This document shows positions 60,118 to 64,000 of a stretch of 64,000 nucleotides of DNA, piece by piece. Both the position numbers and the translations under genes were made by a program. The DNA is taken from positions 1 to 64,000 of the forward strand of contig CACICF010000006.1 in the NCBI GenBank assembly GCA_902584995.1, written 5' to 3'. The notes under the pieces were generated by a model, which saw only the letters and a program-made list of their open reading frames with translations, was not told the DNA's origin and searched no databases. Within the stretch, counting starts at the first letter, position 1. Every line of letters begins with the position of its first letter. This DNA is from an uncultured Pelagibacteraceae bacterium (GTDB lineage Bacteria; Pseudomonadota; Alphaproteobacteria; Pelagibacterales; Pelagibacteraceae).

Positions 60118-60894
60118 TTAATTTATTTTAAATTCATCTCCAAAATAAGCTGATCTGGCGCTTGAGTCATTTATTATTTCGTTTGGACTTCCTGAAGCGA
60201 TTATTTTACCATTAGATAATACAATTGCTCTATCTACACAACTCAATAAATCTCTTGCTTGATGATCACAAACAACAACAGTTATTCTCTCAATAGCTTG
60301 TAAATTTACAATAATTTCTTGAAGCATTTTAATTGTCAAAATATCTAAAGCAGCAAATGGTTCATCTAAAAGAAGTATATTTGGATCATTTATTAATGCC
60401 ATTGCTATTACTAGTTTCTTTTTTTGTCCACCAGACAAATGTTTTCCTTTAATCTTTAGCAAAGGATCAAATTCGAATTGAGATATTATTTTTTCAATTT
60501 TTATTTTCCTAATATCTTTTTCTTTAATATGAATTTCAGCTACAAGCTTTAAATTATCTAAAAGACTTAAATCTTGAATAAAGCCTCCATATTGAGGCAC
60601 ATATCCAAGTTTAAACCTCGTTGCTCTTTCATATATAGGAATATTAGTGCAGTCTTCTCCGTCTATGAAAACTTTCCCATAACTTGGATCTTTCAAACCA
60701 GTAATGATGTGAAAAATTGTCGATTTTCCGACACCATTAGGTCCAAGCATTCCTAAAACTTCTTGTTTATTAATTTTAAGATTTAAATTATTTAAAATTT
60801 GTCTTTTATTATAAAACATAGATATTTTATCTAGCTGTAGTAAAGTTTGTCTTTCTTTAAAGCTTTTTATTCTAAATTTTTTTATTAATGCCAT
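60118..60894 (-). CDS. lptB: LPS export ABC transporter ATP-binding protein LptB
   Basis: 258 residues. Walker A GPNGVGKST, Q-loop QYGGFIQDLSLLDNL, signature LSGGQKKKL, Walker B ILLLDEPFAALD and H-loop VVCDHQ are present. LptB energises LPS extraction with LptFG (not in window). Its start shares one base with the lptC stop. The N terminus has about 20 extra residues relative to E. coli LptB. Confidence 0.92.
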   Translation of the reverse strand: MALIKKFRIKSFKERQTLLQLDKISMFYNKRQILNNLNLKINKQEVLGMLGPNGVGKSTIFHIITGLKDPSYGKVFIDGEDCTNIPIYERATRFKLGYVPQYGGFIQDLSLLDNLKLVAEIHIKEKDIRKIKIEKIISQFEFDPLLKIKGKHLSGGQKKKLVIAMALINDPNILLLDEPFAALDILTIKMLQEIIVNLQAIERITVVVCDHQARDLLSCVDRAIVLSNGKIIASGSPNEIINDSSARSAYFGDEFKIN

Positions 60895-61703
60895 TATTCT
60901 GTTTTAATCTTAACATCTGTTGTTGCGCTTTCAGGATTTATATTGATATTTTTAGTTTTTAAATCAAATTCCACTAAGCCTGCCTTCATTGATGATTTTG
61001 GATCAGTTATTAAAACATTATTATAGGCTATAGCTTTGTTACTTTCCATGTTTATATCAAAATTTATACATGTTATTTGTTTATCTTGATAATTTATTAC
61101 AACATTATTATAAAATTTAGAATTTGAATTTACTGAATTAAACTGTGCAAAATCTGAAACAATATAAATTGTATCTCTTTTTTCTGAGGTAATTTCACCT
61201 CTGACATTGACTAAATCTAAAATATCTTTATTATTTTTGTTTGACTTCCCAGAGTTTGCTAATAGATAAAATTTATTACCTCTTTCATCGATAGAATTAT
61301 ATTTTATATCTTTTACAAGATTTTTTATTTCTTCTGGTGATTTCTTTTCTTTCTCATCAATTTTTTTAATTTTATTGTTTTTCTCAACATTATTATCATT
61401 AATTTTTACAACCCCATCTTGAATAATTTCTTCTTTTTCTGTAATAATTTTATCTTCAAGTATATCTTCTTTTTTTTTTGAAATAGATGTTTTTTCTATT
61501 TTTTTTACTAATTTATTATTTTGTAATTCTAATTCTAATATTTTTTTTTCCAACTTATTAAGCTGTTCTTGATTTGCACTTTCTAAAGAAGTTTTTTCCT
61601 CTACAATATTTTTATTTACGTTAAAATATTTATAGTAAACAGTAGCTAAAATAAAAATTATAAGCGTGAATATTATAATTTGAGTTAAAGATTTTACTGA
61701 CAT
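60894..61703 (-). CDS. lptC: LptC-like LPS export protein with long linker
   Basis: 269 residues, longer than usual LptC (about 190). One N-terminal membrane helix (about 8-26), a Lys/Glu-rich probable coiled-coil insert (about 35-130), then a beta-jellyroll-like LptC/OstA domain (about 160-269: VNVRGEITSEK, FYNNVVINYQDKQITCINFDINMESNKAIAYNNVLI). It would connect LptB2FG to the periplasmic bridge. No separate lptA lies between it and lptB. It follows kdsD (stop/start adjacent). Confidence 0.75.
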   Translation of the reverse strand: MSVKSLTQIIIFTLIIFILATVYYKYFNVNKNIVEEKTSLESANQEQLNKLEKKILELELQNNKLVKKIEKTSISKKKEDILEDKIITEKEEIIQDGVVKINDNNVEKNNKIKKIDEKEKKSPEEIKNLVKDIKYNSIDERGNKFYLLANSGKSNKNNKDILDLVNVRGEITSEKRDTIYIVSDFAQFNSVNSNSKFYNNVVINYQDKQITCINFDINMESNKAIAYNNVLITDPKSSMKAGLVEFDLKTKNININPESATTDVKIKTE

Positions 61704-62684
61704 CTATGTTATGTTTGCATTTAAGATATTGTGAATGTGAATAAATCCTATTGTTTTATTTTTTCTATTATTTTTATGAACACATAAACTTGTAATTTTT
61801 TTAGTATTCATAATTGAAAGTGCTTGAGCTGCAAGCATATCTTTATCTACTGTAACTGGTTTTTTCTTCATAACTTCTTTAATCTTTAAATTATGAAAAT
61901 TACTTTTTAAATTAGAAAGTCTCTTTAAATCACCATCAGTAAGGATTCCATTAGTGTTTTTTCGGCTATCTCTAACTACTAAAGCTCCAAGACCCTTTTT
62001 TTCAATATTCTTTAAAGCAGAACTCATCTTAATATTTTCATCAATGAATGGGATGCTTCTCCCATTTAACATTAAATCTTCTACAGTCCTCAATTTGATA
62101 GATAAAGAGCCACTTGGATGAAACTTTTTAAAATCTAACTTACCAAATTTTTTATATTTCATGCATGCAATTGCTATCGCATCACCCAAAGCAATCTGAA
62201 TAGTTGTTGATGATGTGGGTACAAAGCTACCAGGCCCAGCTTCTTTAACTAAAGGTAATAAAAATTTTACATTAGCATTTTTATATAGAATTGAATCTTT
62301 TTTAGATGTAATACCTATAAGCCTTATATTTCTATTTCGAGAAGCATACTGAATAATATTTTTTAATTCATCACTTTCACCGCTAAGGCTTATTAATATT
62401 AAAATATCATTTGAAGTTACTTGTCCCATGTCCCCATGGCTTGCGTTTGAAGCATCTAAAAAAAAAGAGGGAGTTCCTGTAGAAGATAGAGTAGCAGACC
62501 ATTTCTTGCCAATTATTCCACTTTTACCAACACCTGAGACTACAATCTTACCATTTTTGCAATTTAAAATAGTTTTGACTATTTGCTCAAATGATTTTCC
62601 GATACTAGATTGAAGTTTTTTCAATGAGGCTACTTCAATTTTAATTACTTCTTTAGCAATATTTATCAAATTATTTTTTCTCAT
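61704..62684 (-). CDS. kdsD: arabinose-5-phosphate isomerase
   Basis: 326 residues from the ATG at 62684, which fits the family start (RKNNLINIAKEVIKIEV) and avoids the 35-nt overlap with rnd that a start at 62720 would give. An N-terminal SIS domain (VSGVGKSGIIGKK, SHGDMGQVTSNDILI, SLSGESDELKN, GPGSFVPTSST) is followed by two CBS domains. It makes arabinose-5-phosphate for KDO, so this cell probably makes a KDO-containing glycan. The kdsD-lptC-lptB order supports an LPS role. Confidence 0.93.
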   Translation of the reverse strand: MRKNNLINIAKEVIKIEVASLKKLQSSIGKSFEQIVKTILNCKNGKIVVSGVGKSGIIGKKWSATLSSTGTPSFFLDASNASHGDMGQVTSNDILILISLSGESDELKNIIQYASRNRNIRLIGITSKKDSILYKNANVKFLLPLVKEAGPGSFVPTSSTTIQIALGDAIAIACMKYKKFGKLDFKKFHPSGSLSIKLRTVEDLMLNGRSIPFIDENIKMSSALKNIEKKGLGALVVRDSRKNTNGILTDGDLKRLSNLKSNFHNLKIKEVMKKKPVTVDKDMLAAQALSIMNTKKITSLCVHKNNRKNKTIGFIHIHNILNANIT

Positions 62685-62685
62685 T

Positions 62686-63297
62686 TTAATGAGACCATAT
62701 ATCTTCCTTAAATGAGGCAAAATCTAAATTTACTCTAGTATTAATAAATTTTATAGTACTTTCATAAAGATCAATTCTTTTTTCCCTTATTAAAATTTTT
62801 TTTAATGCCTCATAAATTTTGTGCAAATGCACAACGTCTTGTGCACAATACTTCAATTGTTTATCAGAAAGCTCCCCTCCAAAGTCGGATGATTGTAACT
62901 GTTTGCTAATATCAATTCCTATGAATTCTTTAATTAAATCTTTAAGTCCATGCTTATCTGTATAACTTCTTGCAATTTTACTCATAATTTTTGTACAATT
63001 GACGTTTTTTATATCAACGCCCAAATATTTTTTTATAAATAAAAGATCAGCCCTCGCGTAATGAAATAATTTATTTATTTTTTCATCATTTAAAACACTT
63101 TTCAAATTTGGAGCATCGTAATTATCTTTATCTAACTGGATAATATGTGCATCATTTTGACCTGAGGATATTTGTAGTAGACACAATCTATCTCTTTCAA
63201 TGTTAAGTCCTGTAAACTCACAATCTATGGCTATCTTGTCACTGAACTTTATTTCATCTGGTAAATCTTGTTTATGTAATTTAATATCTAAATTCAT
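62686..63297 (-). CDS. rnd: ribonuclease D (single-domain form)
   Basis: 203 residues, only the DEDDy exonuclease domain, lacking the HRDC domains of long RNase D. Exo motifs: DCEFTGL (Asp/Glu), HYARADLLFI (Asp) and YCAQDVVHLHKIY (Tyr/Asp). It trims tRNA and other RNA 3' ends. This short form is usual in alphaproteobacteria and located next to LPS-export genes. It diverges from the last gene across 16 bp. Confidence 0.9.
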   Translation of the reverse strand: MNLDIKLHKQDLPDEIKFSDKIAIDCEFTGLNIERDRLCLLQISSGQNDAHIIQLDKDNYDAPNLKSVLNDEKINKLFHYARADLLFIKKYLGVDIKNVNCTKIMSKIARSYTDKHGLKDLIKEFIGIDISKQLQSSDFGGELSDKQLKYCAQDVVHLHKIYEALKKILIREKRIDLYESTIKFINTRVNLDFASFKEDIWSH

Positions 63298-63313
63298 TAA
63301 TAGATATATATAT
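63298..63313. promoter_or_regulatory. 16-bp divergent TA-rich start region
   Basis: Only 16 bp separate the rnd and NDUFA9-like start codons, and they consist mostly of an alternating (TA)n run. Minus-10-like TATATA is readable on both strands. No room for Shine-Dalgarno sites, so leaderless starts are likely (inference). Confidence 0.4.
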
Positions 63314-64000
63314 ATGAAAAATCAGGATTCAATTTTAATCTTTGGTTCATCTGGCCAAATAGGAAAATCTTTAATACGAAAATTTACCAAAAACAACTAT
63401 AGAGTTATTGCGGTAACCAGAAGCATTCATCAGAAAGGTTATCAAATAAAAACTCAATCTAACTATGGATATTTAGAATTAGAAGAAATCAACTCATTTG
63501 ATAAAGAGACAATTTCTAAGTTAATGAAGAAATCTTCAATATGTATAAATTTGATAGGTATTTTATTTGAGAAAAAACAAAATCATTTTGATTTAATACA
63601 CTCACAATTACCATCTTTATTATCCAAATTGGCTCTAGAAAATTCACTAGAACAATTTATTCATTTGTCAGCATTAGGAATTGAGTCTGCAAGTGATAGT
63701 GATTATGCCAAAAGCAAACTAAGTGGAGAATATAAAGTTCGTCAAAATTTTCCTAATTCAGTTATTCTAAAGCCATCTATTGTATATTCTGTTGATGATA
63801 ATTTTACTACAAACTTTATGAGCTTGTTAAGTTCACTTCCTGTTATGCCTTTATATTATGAAGGTAAAACAAAATTTACTCCTATTCATGTTTCCGATAT
63901 TTCAAATATTATTTTTGAAATAATAAATAAAAAAATTACTGGAGAAACTATAGAATGTATTGGCCCTGAAGTTTTTACTTTTAAAGAAATTTTGTTGAAA
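63314..64000 (+). CDS. NAD-dependent epimerase/NDUFA9-like protein, 3' partial
   Basis: 229 codons are open to the window edge with no stop. The N-terminal Rossmann motif is SILIFGSSGQIGKSLIRKF, then ICINLIGILFEKKQNHFD, HLSALGIESASDSDYAKSKLSGE (atypical SDR Tyr-x3-Lys region) and LKPSIVYSVDDNFTTNF. The layout matches the complex I NDUFA9-type atypical SDR found in alphaproteobacteria and mitochondria; such proteins bind NAD(P)H without known catalysis. The C-terminal half cannot be judged. Confidence 0.82.
   Translation, partial: MKNQDSILIFGSSGQIGKSLIRKFTKNNYRVIAVTRSIHQKGYQIKTQSNYGYLELEEINSFDKETISKLMKKSSICINLIGILFEKKQNHFDLIHSQLPSLLSKLALENSLEQFIHLSALGIESASDSDYAKSKLSGEYKVRQNFPNSVILKPSIVYSVDDNFTTNFMSLLSSLPVMPLYYEGKTKFTPIHVSDISNIIFEIINKKITGETIECIGPEVFTFKEILLK

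Noticed and set aside
62686-62720. Upstream start of kdsD (ATG at 62720)
   Set aside because: It would add MPHLRKIYGLIK, not seen in KdsD, and overlap rnd by 35 nt; the ATG at 62684 fits the family and leaves a 1-nt gap.

Overview
The window is a contiguous, very AT-rich (roughly 30% GC by eye), gene-dense stretch of an alphaproteobacterial chromosome. The gene content and order (rpmH-rnpA-yidD-yidC-argB-dapD-dapE; murA-DUF2948-hisD-infA; pyrF-trpF-trpB-trpA-accD-folC; bolA/dnaJ-like/cobS/cobT; RegB-type kinase), the very short spacers, the Lys/Asn/Ile-rich proteins and the single-copy tRNA genes point to a streamlined SAR11 (Pelagibacterales)-like marine bacterium. The taxonomic call is inference from gene content and not from a database search. 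No rRNA operon, insertion sequence, prophage, CRISPR array or origin was seen. No gene-free stretch exceeds 300 bases; the longest are 43466-43694 and 17928-18098.

Layout: 1-4194 is glutamate synthase gltB, 5' truncated by the window edge. A hydrolase (-) and a glycosyltransferase (+) diverge at about 4.95 kb. From 6.1 to 14.5 kb lies a translation operon (thrS-infC-rpmI-rplT-pheS-pheT-lepA). A small, very AT-rich glycan-type accessory cassette (GT2, FkbM methyltransferase, 2OG oxygenase, GT17) fills 14.6-17.8 kb and abuts tRNA-Ser(GGA). gyrB and a RegB-like redox kinase follow. On the minus strand come cobT, cobS and a J-domain gene, divergent from bolA across a 20-bp palindromic spacer. aroB-aroK (-), then a two-gene envelope pair and def-fmt-truA (+), lead to a long minus-strand run from 30.7 to 38.1 kb: SET-domain protein, HDAC-like deacetylase, dapE, dapD, HAD phosphatase, argB, yidC, yidD, rnpA, rpmH.

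The plus strand then carries a VTT membrane protein, two small basic proteins, dcd, murA, a DUF2948 gene, hisD, infA, tRNA-Phe, cspA, and tRNA-His directly fused to hisS-hisZ-hisG. A group of three nuclease genes (rmuC, an MGME1-like PD-(D/E)XK protein, an exonuclease I-like protein) and trxA follow. From 50.65 to 63.3 kb almost everything is on the minus strand: folC, accD, trpA, trpB, trpF, pyrF, ihfB, rpsA, cmk, aroA, lptB, lptC, kdsD, rnd. The window ends inside a plus-strand NDUFA9/NAD-epimerase-like gene.

Most genes are housekeeping: translation, aromatic/Trp, His, Lys/Arg and peptidoglycan/LPS-type envelope synthesis. The points most worth a second look are the CobS-CobT-DnaJ-BolA module with no visible cobalamin pathway, the tRNA-His/hisS fusion with a 4-nt spacer, a cytidylate kinase that has lost its P-loop lysine, a neighbouring SET-methyltransferase/HDAC-like pair, the MGME1-like nuclease, structured RNA-like sequence after cspA, and pervasive promoter-on-start-codon architecture suggesting leaderless mRNAs. 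None of these is proven here to be a new system.
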